Position numbers and translations under genes: made by a program. From Dokdonella_A sp044227025 (GTDB lineage Bacteria > Pseudomonadota > Gammaproteobacteria > Xanthomonadales > Rhodanobacteraceae), in the NCBI RefSeq assembly GCF_044227025.1, contig NZ_JBGAFX010000007.1:1-64000 (forward strand): a stretch of DNA of 64,000 nt, written 5' to 3'. Positions within the stretch are counted from its first letter, which is position 1, and each line of letters starts with the position of its first letter. Below, in pieces: positions 27,863 through 36,701 of this stretch. Below the pieces are notes generated by a model. It saw nothing but the letters and a program-made list of their open reading frames with translations. It was not told the origin of the DNA and did no database searches.

Positions 27863-28582
27863 TCATTGTGGCAGGTAGCTGGCGCCGCCGAGCTGGTTCG
27901 CCTGGCGCTGGATCCAGGCGGCCCGACGCAGTACGTACGCACTCGGGCGGTCGACGCGGAAGCGGGCCGGATTCGGCAGCACCGCCGCGAGCAGGGCGGA
28001 CTGGCGTGCATCGAGGCGGTCCGGCGTGGTGCGGAAGAACAGTTCGCTGGCCGCGGCGGCGCCGTAGACGCCATGGCCGAACTCGGCGATGTTGAGGTAC
28101 ACCTCGAGGATGCGCCGCTTCGGCCACAGCGTCTCGATCAGCACGGTGAAATACGCTTCGAGACCCTTGCGCACGAAACTGCGTCCGCTCCACAGGAACA
28201 GGTTCTTCGCGACCTGCTGGCTGATCGTGCTGGCCCCGCGCAGGCGTTCGCCGTCGTCGGCTTCGGCGATCGCGCGCTGGATCGCCTCGAAGTCGAAACC
28301 GTGGTGGTCCGGAAAGCGCTGGTCTTCGGCGGCGACGAGTGCGACCGGAAGTGTCGACGCGACATGCTCCCATGGCACCCAGCGCTGGCGCAGCATGAAA
28401 CTGCGGTCGCCGCTCGCCTTCGCGGCGACCCAGTCCTCGAGCATCACCGCCGACAGCGGCGGATGCACGAAACGCAGCACCAGCACGAGCAGCACGCTGC
28501 CGACGACCCAGACGACGCCCGCGAGCAGCAGCCAGCGCACCAGGCGGCGGGACCACGAGCGGCGGGAACTGGCTGCAGGCAA
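27863..28582 (-). CDS. mtgA: monofunctional biosynthetic peptidoglycan transglycosylase
   Basis: This enzyme polymerises lipid II into glycan strands at the outer face of the inner membrane. The 239 residues have one N-terminal membrane anchor (about 17-37) and a GT51 domain. Its catalytic Glu is in AAEDQRFPDHHGFD, and the other GT51 motifs are RGASTISQQVAKNLFL and KRRILEVYLNIAEFG. The protein lacks a transpeptidase domain, as MtgA should. It lies just past the terminator of the upstream protease gene, so it probably has its own promoter, and it may be co-transcribed with the glycosyltransferase downstream. Confidence 0.97.
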   Translation of the reverse strand: MPAASSRRSWSRRLVRWLLLAGVVWVVGSVLLVLVLRFVHPPLSAVMLEDWVAAKASGDRSFMLRQRWVPWEHVASTLPVALVAAEDQRFPDHHGFDFEAIQRAIAEADDGERLRGASTISQQVAKNLFLWSGRSFVRKGLEAYFTVLIETLWPKRRILEVYLNIAEFGHGVYGAAAASELFFRTTPDRLDARQSALLAAVLPNPARFRVDRPSAYVLRRAAWIQRQANQLGGASYLPQ

Positions 28583-28596
28583 GGAGAAGCGCTCCG

Positions 28597-28633
28597 AAAA
28601 AACGACGCCGGCGCGGAAATCCGCGCCGGCGTC
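28597..28633 (-). terminator. strong intrinsic terminator after the subtilisin-like gene
   Basis: A perfect 14-bp stem GACGCCGGCGCGGA / TCCGCGCCGGCGTC (28604-28617, 28620-28633) is followed on the minus strand by G and six T (28597-28602). It ends transcription from the protease gene before mtgA. Confidence 0.9.
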
Positions 28634-28668
28634 CTGAAGCTTAGCCCGCTCGCGCGGTCAGTGGAACG

Positions 28669-31600
28669 TCACGGCGTGCACGCGTAGCTGCCGCTGCCGG
28701 CGGCGCCGCTGACCTGTACCTGGTCGAGGAAGAAGCCGCTGAAGCCCGTGGCCGGATCCGACGAGAAGCGCCAGCGGATCTTCACGTTCTGGCCGACGAA
28801 GCTCGAAAGACTCGTGGTGAACGGCTTGAACACGGCTGCTGCGGTACCGTTGTTCGGATCCGCGTTCGATGCCGCCGTGGTAACGCCGTTGAATGCGCCA
28901 TGGCTTGCAACGTAGCCGCACGCGTTGACGGGCGGGCTGGTCGTCTGCGCGAAGCTGCTCGGATAGCCACCGGTCGGCGGCAGGTCGCTCCACGTCGTGC
29001 CGCCGTCCGTCGAGATCTCCTGCACCACGCCGTCCCACTCGAATTCCAGGTCGTACTTCGCCTGGAAGCTCAACGATGCGCCCGCGGTCAGCAGCATCGA
29101 CGGCGTGGTGATGCTGGCGCAGGTGTTGTCGAGGTACGGTGGCGAATCGGCGCCGTTGTGGTAGCTGAACGCGCCGGCCGAAGCGGTCACGTTCGAGATC
29201 TGCCACGGTGCCTCCATCGAGAAATACGTGTGTGTATCGACGTCATCGAGGAAGCTGCCGGGGTCCGGGCCGTCGACGCCGCTCGGCGTCGCGTTCGCCA
29301 GCAGCGACGTCACCGAGTTGTTGCCGGCGCCGTCGACCGCGTGGACGCGGTAGTAGTACGGTGCCCCATTGCTGACTGCGCTGTCGCTGAAGCTGGGTGA
29401 GGCAAGCGCGGAACCGATCGGCGTCGGCGCGGTGAAGTACGGATTGGTGTCGCGCTCGAGCGTGTAGGTGACCGCGGGCGCGGCTGGGCAATTCGATGTA
29501 GCCGTGGCCCACGACAGGTTCACGCTGCAACTCGCGTTGCTTGCGTCGGCTATCAGGGAATGCGTATCGAACGTCGGCTGCAGCGTGCAATCGTCGAGCG
29601 AAAGCGCATCGACGCAGGTGGATGCGTCGCCCTCGATGTCGTTCTGCACGCCACGCAGCTTGTACGCGTAGTCGTAGCCTCCTTGCGTCGTGTCGTCGGT
29701 CAGCGGCAGGCTGGGGCCGTTCGCGACGAGGTGGAAGTCGCCTGCCTGCGCCGTCGCACAAGTGCCGTCAGCGCGGTAGAGCTGCCAGCTCTGCGGGCTC
29801 GCGCCCGTTGTCGCGTTGACCGTAATGCCCGCGGTGCCATTGCTGCCGATGGCTGGCGCGGTTGGAGCCGCGAACGGCGTCGGGTCGGGCAGGGCAAAGG
29901 CGGCAGAGACGGCGAGACCGTAGCCCTGGCGATCACTGCCGGCGCGGCCGTTGCCTGGAACGCTGGTGGCCTTCACGCGGATGAGGTAGCTGCCCGCGAC
30001 CGGAGTGGTGAAGCGCACCTGTTCGACCGTGTTCTTCGCATCGGCGCTGCCGCCGGTGCTGGACACATTGGCGGTGAAATGGTTTCCGAGGTAGGTGCCG
30101 CCTGGGCCGACCACTTCGAGATCGAGGTTGTTGACCAGAGTCGACGCGGCGCCGGCCGCTGCGTCCGGATCGAACCAGGCGAGGGTGGCGCGGAACTCGA
30201 CACCGGCGGCGACGTTCGCGATCGTGTACTCGTTGATATCGCCGGTTTCGAGGCCGGCGGCGTTCGTACGTTCGAATACGCGCAGGCGGCGGCTGTCGTC
30301 GCCATTCGGCATCGTGTCCTTGAACCACAGGTTGGAATCGAGCCACGGACGGCCCCAGCCGGTACCGGTGTTGGGGAACGTATTCGGGCTCGTCGTCAAC
30401 ACGGTCCCGTTCAACAGCACTGCCTTCATCAGGGCGCCGGTCGGATTGAGCGCGTCGAGTCCGATCGAAGGCGTGAACGGCGACACGCCATCGAAGCCGT
30501 CCGCGAAGAGGAGGTCGGACGGGATTCCGCTGACGGGGGTGCCGCGCGGATAGAAACCGTCGGCGAAGTATTCGCGCAGGAGCACCGCATTGCCGGCGAT
30601 CGTCGGCGTCGCCATCGAGGTGCCCGAATTGGGCGTGGTGAGCGGTGCAGTGACGGTCGTGGTCACGCTGGTGCCGTTGCGCGCCGAGATCGTGCCGGTA
30701 CCGGGGCCGGCGACGTCGGGCTTCTGGCGCCCGTCCGCAGTCGGGCCGGCGTTCGAGAAGCCGGCCTTGGCGAGGCTTCCGGCATGGCCGAGCGCGGCGA
30801 CCGTGACTGCATTCTTCGAATTGCCCGGCGAGCCGACCGCCATCGCGCCGGCCTGGTCGTTGCCAGCCGCGATGACAACCAGAAGCCCCTCGTTCTTGCG
30901 TGTTGCACGATCGGTATTGGCGTCTTCGCTCGTGTACTGGCCGGAACTGGCGGAACCCCAGCTGTCGCTATGGATGCGCGCGCCGCCGGTATAGGCCTGT
31001 TCGAGCGTGCCCTCGAAGTCCTGCGTGATGACCGCGGTCGCCTGGTTCGGACCGATGTCCTGGAACAGCAACTGCGCGTTCGGTGCCATGCCGTCCGCGA
31101 GATCGTGGTTGGGCAAGTACGGCGTCGACGGCATGTAGGTGGTCGCGCCGAACGTGCCGGCCGCATCACCGACGAGGGTTCCGGACGTGTGCGTGCCGTG
31201 GCCGGAGACGAAGTCGTAGTCGGTCGGCCCGCCGGGTTGGGTCCAGTACGCGATGATCTTGTTGTCCGGATGCAGCGTGCCGATTCCGGGCAGCACCGGC
31301 GGCGGATTTTCCGCGAAGGTGACTTCGGTGTGCGGGCCGTTGCCTTTGTCGAGTGTCGCGAACCATGCGGCGTTCGGTGTGGTGCCGGAATCGGCGAGGC
31401 CGATAATCTGGCCGCCGCCGGTGATGCCCTGGTCGAACAGCGGCGTCGCCCCGCAGATCGGCCCGCTGCCGCTGCAGGTGCCCGTAAGGTTGCCCTGGAT
31501 CGCGCCGATGCCGCCGGCATTCATCGTATGCGGCGCGATCCAGGGCGAGACGAACGCGACCCCATCGATCGAGGTCGCGGCTTCGATCAGCTCGTCGAGC

Positions 31601-32226
31601 GACGCGGGGGCGACGTTCGCGCGCACGTACGGCGCGGCATCGGCGCGTTCGCTGCGCATCGTGATCTCGACGCCGGCGACGCGTTTCGTCAGCTGCGCCG
31701 CGATGCTTGCCGACGAAACGCCGTCGAAGGCCTGGATCAATATTTCGTAGCGGCCGTCCGCCTGCAGAGCGGCGGACGTCGCGCGCGTCGCGGTCCACAG
31801 CGCGGGATCGAGCTTCATCGCGGGCACGACCGCGCCGGCCCAGCGCACGTCCGGGTCACCGCCGAGATCTGCGAGCTGCACACCGTTGAGGCGCACGTAG
31901 TAGGCATTGTTCGGCACGTAGCCGAGGATTTCCGCGCCACGCGCGACCAGCGCTTTGCTCTTCTTCAGTCGCCCGGGTTCGAATTGCACGATCGCATAGT
32001 TCGATCCGGCCGGCGCCGCAGCACCGACATGGCGTGCGTCCAGCATCTGGGTGACAGGGTCGAAGATGCCTGCGCGCATCAGGATGACGGCCGGATTCAT
32101 GCGCCCGGCCTCGATGGCGTCCAACGAGGGTCGGGCGGCGGGAACGGGGCTCGCCGCGCCGGCAGCGGCCGCGAAAGCGAGAGTCAGGGCGGCGGCGAGG
32201 GCGGTTCGAGCGGGCATGGCCTTCAT
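28669..32226 (-). CDS. secreted subtilisin-like (S8) serine peptidase, multidomain
   Basis: The preproprotein is 1185 residues. Its signal peptide is residues 1-25 (ends AAAGAAS). The propeptide covers about 35-200. The S8 domain has Asp in IIGLADSGTTPNAAW, His in GHGTHTSGTLVGD and Ser in NSGTSMATPTIAGNA. Just after the Ser helix it carries the native YFADGFYPRG and then an insert with LLFADGFDG (motif 30490-30510). A P-domain-like beta-sandwich (about 600-720) and two FN3-like modules follow. The C-terminal MAM/jelly-roll module ends YACTP. It is likely exported and self-processed. The start has GGGGAT upstream. It is divergent from the outer-membrane protein at 32445. Confidence 0.95.
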   Translation of the reverse strand: MKAMPARTALAAALTLAFAAAAGAASPVPAARPSLDAIEAGRMNPAVILMRAGIFDPVTQMLDARHVGAAAPAGSNYAIVQFEPGRLKKSKALVARGAEILGYVPNNAYYVRLNGVQLADLGGDPDVRWAGAVVPAMKLDPALWTATRATSAALQADGRYEILIQAFDGVSSASIAAQLTKRVAGVEITMRSERADAAPYVRANVAPASLDELIEAATSIDGVAFVSPWIAPHTMNAGGIGAIQGNLTGTCSGSGPICGATPLFDQGITGGGQIIGLADSGTTPNAAWFATLDKGNGPHTEVTFAENPPPVLPGIGTLHPDNKIIAYWTQPGGPTDYDFVSGHGTHTSGTLVGDAAGTFGATTYMPSTPYLPNHDLADGMAPNAQLLFQDIGPNQATAVITQDFEGTLEQAYTGGARIHSDSWGSASSGQYTSEDANTDRATRKNEGLLVVIAAGNDQAGAMAVGSPGNSKNAVTVAALGHAGSLAKAGFSNAGPTADGRQKPDVAGPGTGTISARNGTSVTTTVTAPLTTPNSGTSMATPTIAGNAVLLREYFADGFYPRGTPVSGIPSDLLFADGFDGVSPFTPSIGLDALNPTGALMKAVLLNGTVLTTSPNTFPNTGTGWGRPWLDSNLWFKDTMPNGDDSRRLRVFERTNAAGLETGDINEYTIANVAAGVEFRATLAWFDPDAAAGAASTLVNNLDLEVVGPGGTYLGNHFTANVSSTGGSADAKNTVEQVRFTTPVAGSYLIRVKATSVPGNGRAGSDRQGYGLAVSAAFALPDPTPFAAPTAPAIGSNGTAGITVNATTGASPQSWQLYRADGTCATAQAGDFHLVANGPSLPLTDDTTQGGYDYAYKLRGVQNDIEGDASTCVDALSLDDCTLQPTFDTHSLIADASNASCSVNLSWATATSNCPAAPAVTYTLERDTNPYFTAPTPIGSALASPSFSDSAVSNGAPYYYRVHAVDGAGNNSVTSLLANATPSGVDGPDPGSFLDDVDTHTYFSMEAPWQISNVTASAGAFSYHNGADSPPYLDNTCASITTPSMLLTAGASLSFQAKYDLEFEWDGVVQEISTDGGTTWSDLPPTGGYPSSFAQTTSPPVNACGYVASHGAFNGVTTAASNADPNNGTAAAVFKPFTTSLSSFVGQNVKIRWRFSSDPATGFSGFFLDQVQVSGAAGSGSYACTP

Positions 32227-32444
32227 GTGGATCCCCAGGGCAGTTGTGACGGAAGTGGTTGGCTGTCGAATATGCTCCCGCCGCCGCCGGCGGGCATCGG
32301 TCTGCGGTTGTACCCGACACCCGTCAAGGGCTGCGCCGCCCTGTTAGTTTTTCGTGAATCGCGCTATGATATCTGCGTCATCCTGCGCGGAACTCCCGCG
32401 TTCGAAAATGCTCTGACCAACTACCTTTCGGTCCGATTGCCCTG

Positions 32445-33434
32445 ATGAAGTTGCGCCTCGCCATGTTCGCGCTCGCCCTGTCGTCGATCCCGCTCTCGGG
32501 AACGGCGCAGACGTTGCCGTCGCTGGTATCCGCAACGACGTCGCCACTTGTCGAGCAGTTGCTCGCGCTCGACCCGGCCGGGCACCCCATCGTCGAGCGC
32601 GCCTCGCCGGTGCTGCCGATCTGGTCGGGTGCAAACGGCCAGTTGCTAGCGGTCGTCGCGCTGCCGCGTGGCTGGAACGAATCCCTGCGCGGGCCCGATG
32701 CTGCGAGCCCGGCTTGGCGCCTCGCGGAGGATTTCGCGGGTGCCGGTGGCATGACCTGGCGTTTCGCCAACGGCCTGCACCTCGACGCGATGTTCGCGGG
32801 TTTTTCGCCCTCGAATCCGCTGTCGTTCTGCCCGATCGCAGCGGGTTGCGATGATCGGCGCGGGGTACAGTCTTCCGGCGCGCTGGCAGGCTCGCTGGGA
32901 ATGGGGATTGCGCTCGGCGACAGCGGCCTTGACCTCAGCTATGGCCTGTCCTGGTTGCAGACGTCCGGCAAGGCCTGGCAGTTTCCCGCCCTCGGCGTCG
33001 GCGCGTTGCCAACGCTTGCGCTCCCCGATGCTCCCTTGTATTCGCTCGGCAACGAAGCGGCGATGTTCGCGCGTGGTCGCTGGCGGTTTGCGGAGGACGC
33101 GTCGGTCGATATCTCGGCCAGCTATGGCCGCAGCCAGTTCGCCGGTCTCGGCGCGTTGGCTCCGACCGTCGACCTCGACCAGCTGTCGCTCAGCCTCGGC
33201 CTCGACGCCGGTTCGCTGCGCGGGGCGATCGTCGGTCACGTCCTGAGCAGCGACGACCCGCTCCTCGCGGGCAAGCGCTGGACGACGCTCGATCTGGGTG
33301 TGTCGTGGCGGATGCCGTGGAGCGGCGAACTCAGCGTCGGCGCACAGAATCTCTGGTCCGCGCCCATCCATTCGGCGCGCGACAACGACAACCAGGCGCG
33401 TACCCCGTACATCCAGTACCGTCAGGATCTCTGA
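32445..33434 (+). CDS. putative outer-membrane beta-barrel protein, 329 aa
   Basis: I do not recognise a named family. A signal peptide is clear (residues 1-22, cleaved after SGTAQ). From about residue 95 the chain alternates polar and non-polar residues in short strands: GMTWRFANGLHLDAMFAGF, LDLSYGLSWLQ, AMFARGRWRFAEDASVDISASYG, LSLSLGLDAGSLRGAIVGHVL and TTLDLGVSWRMPW. It closes LSVGAQNLWSA ... QYRQDL. That pattern is typical of a small barrel, although the terminal residue is Leu rather than Phe. A candidate -10 TATGAT stands at 32365-32370. It is divergent from the S8 protease and in line with the TonB receptor. Confidence 0.7.
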   Translation: MKLRLAMFALALSSIPLSGTAQTLPSLVSATTSPLVEQLLALDPAGHPIVERASPVLPIWSGANGQLLAVVALPRGWNESLRGPDAASPAWRLAEDFAGAGGMTWRFANGLHLDAMFAGFSPSNPLSFCPIAAGCDDRRGVQSSGALAGSLGMGIALGDSGLDLSYGLSWLQTSGKAWQFPALGVGALPTLALPDAPLYSLGNEAAMFARGRWRFAEDASVDISASYGRSQFAGLGALAPTVDLDQLSLSLGLDAGSLRGAIVGHVLSSDDPLLAGKRWTTLDLGVSWRMPWSGELSVGAQNLWSAPIHSARDNDNQARTPYIQYRQDL

Positions 33435-33773
33435 CCGCGCCGGCGGGAAGTCTCGCCGCTTGCCGCACCGCCGAAACCGTCCGGCCCGTTGTTCCGATGA
33501 GCCCGTCACACTTGGTCGTACCGACCGGATGCACGGTCAGCAGCGGGATGCAAGTGCCGGCGACACTGCGCTGCGGCATTTTACACGCGAGCCAACTTCT
33601 TGACTGGAAAGCGAATTTCCAGATTGTTAAGGCCGCGATCAGGGATTCCCAAGGCGTAAGAATCTTGTTAGTATCGTCCACTGCCGAGGGTTTTGGTGGA
33701 CCGTTTTGGTCGTTCCCAGGGAATGGGAGAGCACATGTCCCGAGCTGTGACAACTCTGACGTTGGAGAGTGTA
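33435..33773. other. non-coding leader between the barrel gene and the TonB receptor
   Basis: About 340 bases without a convincing gene. The right part (from about 33,600) is richer in A+T than the surroundings (AATTTCCAGATTGTTAAGG, AATCTTGTTAGTATCG) and probably holds the receptor promoter, but no clean -35/-10 pair can be named. No hairpin with a U-tract ends the upstream gene, and no Fur-like box was seen. Confidence 0.4.
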
Positions 33774-36566
33774 ATGAATTCTATGAGCAACGAGCTTTTC
33801 AAGGCCGTGCGCTACGCGTTGTACGCGGGCACCACGGCTGTGGTCGGATTGTCGGCCGCCCCTGCGTTCGCGCAGGATGACAGCACCCAGAAGCTGGACA
33901 CCATCACCGTAACGGGTTCGAACATCCGTCGCGTCGATATCGAAACGTCCAACCCGGTCATCACGGTCGACCGCGCCGAGATCCAGAAGTCCGGCAAGCT
34001 GACCGTTGGCGATCTCATCCAGCAGCTGCCGACGATCGCCGGCAACGCCAACAACCCGAACGTCAACAACGGCGGCGGCACCGGCGGTGCCTTCATCTCG
34101 CTGCGTGGCCTCGGCACCAACCGCACCCTCGTGCTGGTCGACGGCAAGCGCATCACCAACAGCGACGTCAACGCGATCCCGAGTGCGGCGATCGAGCGCA
34201 TCGAAGTCCTGACCGACGGCGCTTCGGCGGTGTACGGCTCGGACGCGATCGCGGGCGTTGTCAACTTCATCACGCGCAAGGATTACCAGGGCGCGGAAGT
34301 CCAGTTGAACTACGGCATCTCCGACCGTGACGACGGCGCGCGCAAGGGCTTCTCGATCACGTTCGGCCAGACGTCCGACAAGGGTAGCCTGATCGGCGGC
34401 ATCGACTACAACAAGACCGACCAGATCCTCGCCGGTCACCGTGACTTCTCGCAGTTCTCCCTGTCCCTCAACCGCACCGGCACGACGGTTCGTCGCGCAG
34501 GTTCGTTCACGGGTCCGGGCGGCTACTTCGTCGGCGTGCCGCAGTTCGCGAACTGCAGCTACTACGGCTATGGCGTGGCCGATCCGAGCGCACCGGGCGG
34601 CGGCGGCATCCCGCAGGGCTACCGTTGCTACGAGCCGGCGTCGGCGACGAGCACGGGTGACACGTTCAACTTCGCGCCGGTCAACCTGATCACCACGCCG
34701 CAGGAACGCGTCAACTTCTTCCTGAATGGCAACTACAAGATCAGCGATTCGATGGAAGCCTACATGCAGGTCTTCCACAACTCGACGAAGTCGGCTGCAC
34801 AGCTTGCTCCGCTGCCGATCCAGATGGGCCCGTCGGGCGTCACGATCACGGCCGGCAATCCGTACAACCCGTTCGGCGTCGACATCGGTGCCGGCTCGGC
34901 CGATGGCTACGACTTCGGCGTGCGCCTGACCGCGCTCGGTCCGCGCATCATCAACTTCAACACGAAGACCGACCAGGCCCGCATCGGCCTCAAGGGCAAC
35001 ATCTTCGACACCAGTTGGCAGTACGACGCGTGGATGAACTACGGCCACAACAACTTCTCTTCCCGCAATGTCAACTACTTCAACGCGGCTGCCGCAGCGC
35101 GCGCATTGGGTGACAACTGCAACCTGCCGCAGGCGGGCGTGCCGTTCGACACCAATACCTGCCTCAACATCTTCAACCAGTTTGATCCGAACACCGCGAC
35201 GCTGCTGCACAACTTCTACTCGCTGAACGTCGACAACGGCGCGCTGCAGACCGAGCGCCAGGGTGGCCTCGATGTCAACGGCACGCTGTTCGACCTGCCG
35301 GCGGGTTCGGTTGGCCTCGCGGCCGGTGCGAACTACCGCAAGTTCTATGTGCGCCAGTACGCGGACACGGTGAGCATCACCGATCCGGTCACCGGTACTT
35401 GCCCGGCCGGTTCGTCCTCGCTTTGTAACGCTCCGTTCACCGGCGGATACAACGTGAAGGAAGCCTACGTCGAAGCGTTCGTGCCGGTCCTCAAGGATCT
35501 GCCGTTCGTGCACAGCCTCAACGTCACGCTCGGCGACCGCTGGTCGAAGTACAGCACGTTCGGCAGCACCAACAACTGGAAGGTTGCGCTTGAGTACCGT
35601 CCGATCGAGGACTTGCTGCTCCGTGGCACGGTCAGCAAGGTGTTCCGCGCTCCGAACACGACGGAACTTTTCCGCGGCCTGACCAGCTCGTACGATTCGT
35701 ACACGTTCAACCCGGCCCTCAACGAACCGCGCTCCACCAGCAACACCCAGGTGCAGACGATCTTCACCGGTGCGGCGATCGCGGGCTTCCCGATCCAGCC
35801 TGAGAACGGCAAGTCGTTCGACTTCGGCGTCGTGTACGACCCGCAGTGGCTGCCGGGCCTGTCGCTGAGTGCTGACGTGTGGCGCATCTACCTGGCCAAC
35901 AACATCCAGCGTCCGACTGGCCAGACGGTCGTCGACCTGTGCTACAGCAGCAATGCCGCGCACACCTACGATCCGAGCAACCTGTACTGCAGCTACATCA
36001 ACCTCAACGCCCAGGGCACGATCACGAACATCTCGGGCCTGTCGACCATCAACCTCGGTCGTCTGGACGCGAAGGGCGTCGATTTCGCGGGCGTGTACAA
36101 GCTGCCGGAGACCTCGTTCGGCAACTTCACGCTCGGCCTGAACGCGACGTACCTCAACGAGTACGACAACGCGGTTCCGGCCAATCCGACTGCGTCCGTC
36201 GCTGGCACGTACAACCAGCAGTTCGGCTCGTTCCCGCGCTGGCGTGCACTGGGTAGCGTGTCGTGGCAGATGGGCGACTTCTCGGCCAACTGGCAGCAGC
36301 GCTACATCGGCCACCTGAAGAACAACGCTGGTGCGTTCCGCGGCCTGCCGCAGGGCTACCTGCCGATCGGGGCGGTCGTGTACCACAACGTGTCGTTCGG
36401 CTACAACATCGAGCCGATCAACACGCGCGTTGACATCGGTGTCGACAACCTCGGTGACAAGCAGCCGCCGCTGTACTACCAGTCGGTCACCAATGCGAAC
36501 ATCGACATCAACACCTACGATCCGATCGGCCGCTACTACTGGGGTCGCGTGACCGTCAAGTTCTGA
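33774..36566 (+). CDS. TonB-dependent outer-membrane receptor
   Basis: This receptor should import an unknown ligand across the outer membrane with energy from TonB. The ATG at 33774 (MNSMSNELFKAVRYALY) has a GGAG 6-7 bases upstream and gives 930 residues with a signal peptide ending AAPAFAQ. The TonB box region is LDTITVTGSNIRRVD. The plug has ITVDRAEIQKSGKLTVGDLIQQLPT and IERIEVLTDGASAVYGSDAIAGVVNFIT. The barrel ends YYWGRVTVKF with the classical terminal Phe. There is no STN signalling domain or adjacent anti-sigma factor. The xanthomonad GSNIRR subfamily often serves glycans or peptides, but the ligand cannot be read from sequence. Confidence 0.95.
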   Translation: MNSMSNELFKAVRYALYAGTTAVVGLSAAPAFAQDDSTQKLDTITVTGSNIRRVDIETSNPVITVDRAEIQKSGKLTVGDLIQQLPTIAGNANNPNVNNGGGTGGAFISLRGLGTNRTLVLVDGKRITNSDVNAIPSAAIERIEVLTDGASAVYGSDAIAGVVNFITRKDYQGAEVQLNYGISDRDDGARKGFSITFGQTSDKGSLIGGIDYNKTDQILAGHRDFSQFSLSLNRTGTTVRRAGSFTGPGGYFVGVPQFANCSYYGYGVADPSAPGGGGIPQGYRCYEPASATSTGDTFNFAPVNLITTPQERVNFFLNGNYKISDSMEAYMQVFHNSTKSAAQLAPLPIQMGPSGVTITAGNPYNPFGVDIGAGSADGYDFGVRLTALGPRIINFNTKTDQARIGLKGNIFDTSWQYDAWMNYGHNNFSSRNVNYFNAAAAARALGDNCNLPQAGVPFDTNTCLNIFNQFDPNTATLLHNFYSLNVDNGALQTERQGGLDVNGTLFDLPAGSVGLAAGANYRKFYVRQYADTVSITDPVTGTCPAGSSSLCNAPFTGGYNVKEAYVEAFVPVLKDLPFVHSLNVTLGDRWSKYSTFGSTNNWKVALEYRPIEDLLLRGTVSKVFRAPNTTELFRGLTSSYDSYTFNPALNEPRSTSNTQVQTIFTGAAIAGFPIQPENGKSFDFGVVYDPQWLPGLSLSADVWRIYLANNIQRPTGQTVVDLCYSSNAAHTYDPSNLYCSYINLNAQGTITNISGLSTINLGRLDAKGVDFAGVYKLPETSFGNFTLGLNATYLNEYDNAVPANPTASVAGTYNQQFGSFPRWRALGSVSWQMGDFSANWQQRYIGHLKNNAGAFRGLPQGYLPIGAVVYHNVSFGYNIEPINTRVDIGVDNLGDKQPPLYYQSVTNANIDINTYDPIGRYYWGRVTVKF

Positions 36567-36592
36567 TCCATCGAACTTGCTGCAAGACTTGG

Positions 36593-36622
36593 AACCGCGC
36601 GGCGAAAGCCGCGCGGTTTTTT
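36593..36622 (+). terminator. intrinsic terminator of the TonB-receptor gene
   Basis: The perfect stem AACCGCGCGGC / GCCGCGCGGTT (36593-36603, 36608-36618) has a stable GAAA tetraloop and a run of six T (36617-36622). It lies 27 bases after the stop. Confidence 0.93.
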
Positions 36623-36701
36623 AATGTCCGTGGAAAGCGATGGTGCTACACCTTGGCGAAGGAGCACGGCAGTGGAGCGACGTCTGCTTCCCGCGTGAGG
36701 G

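Noticed and set aside
33639..36386. A 915-codon open frame opposite the TonB receptor
   Set aside because: It mirrors the high-G+C third codon positions of the receptor gene, has Arg/Val/Ala-rich sequence without motifs, and the sense strand is an unmistakable receptor.
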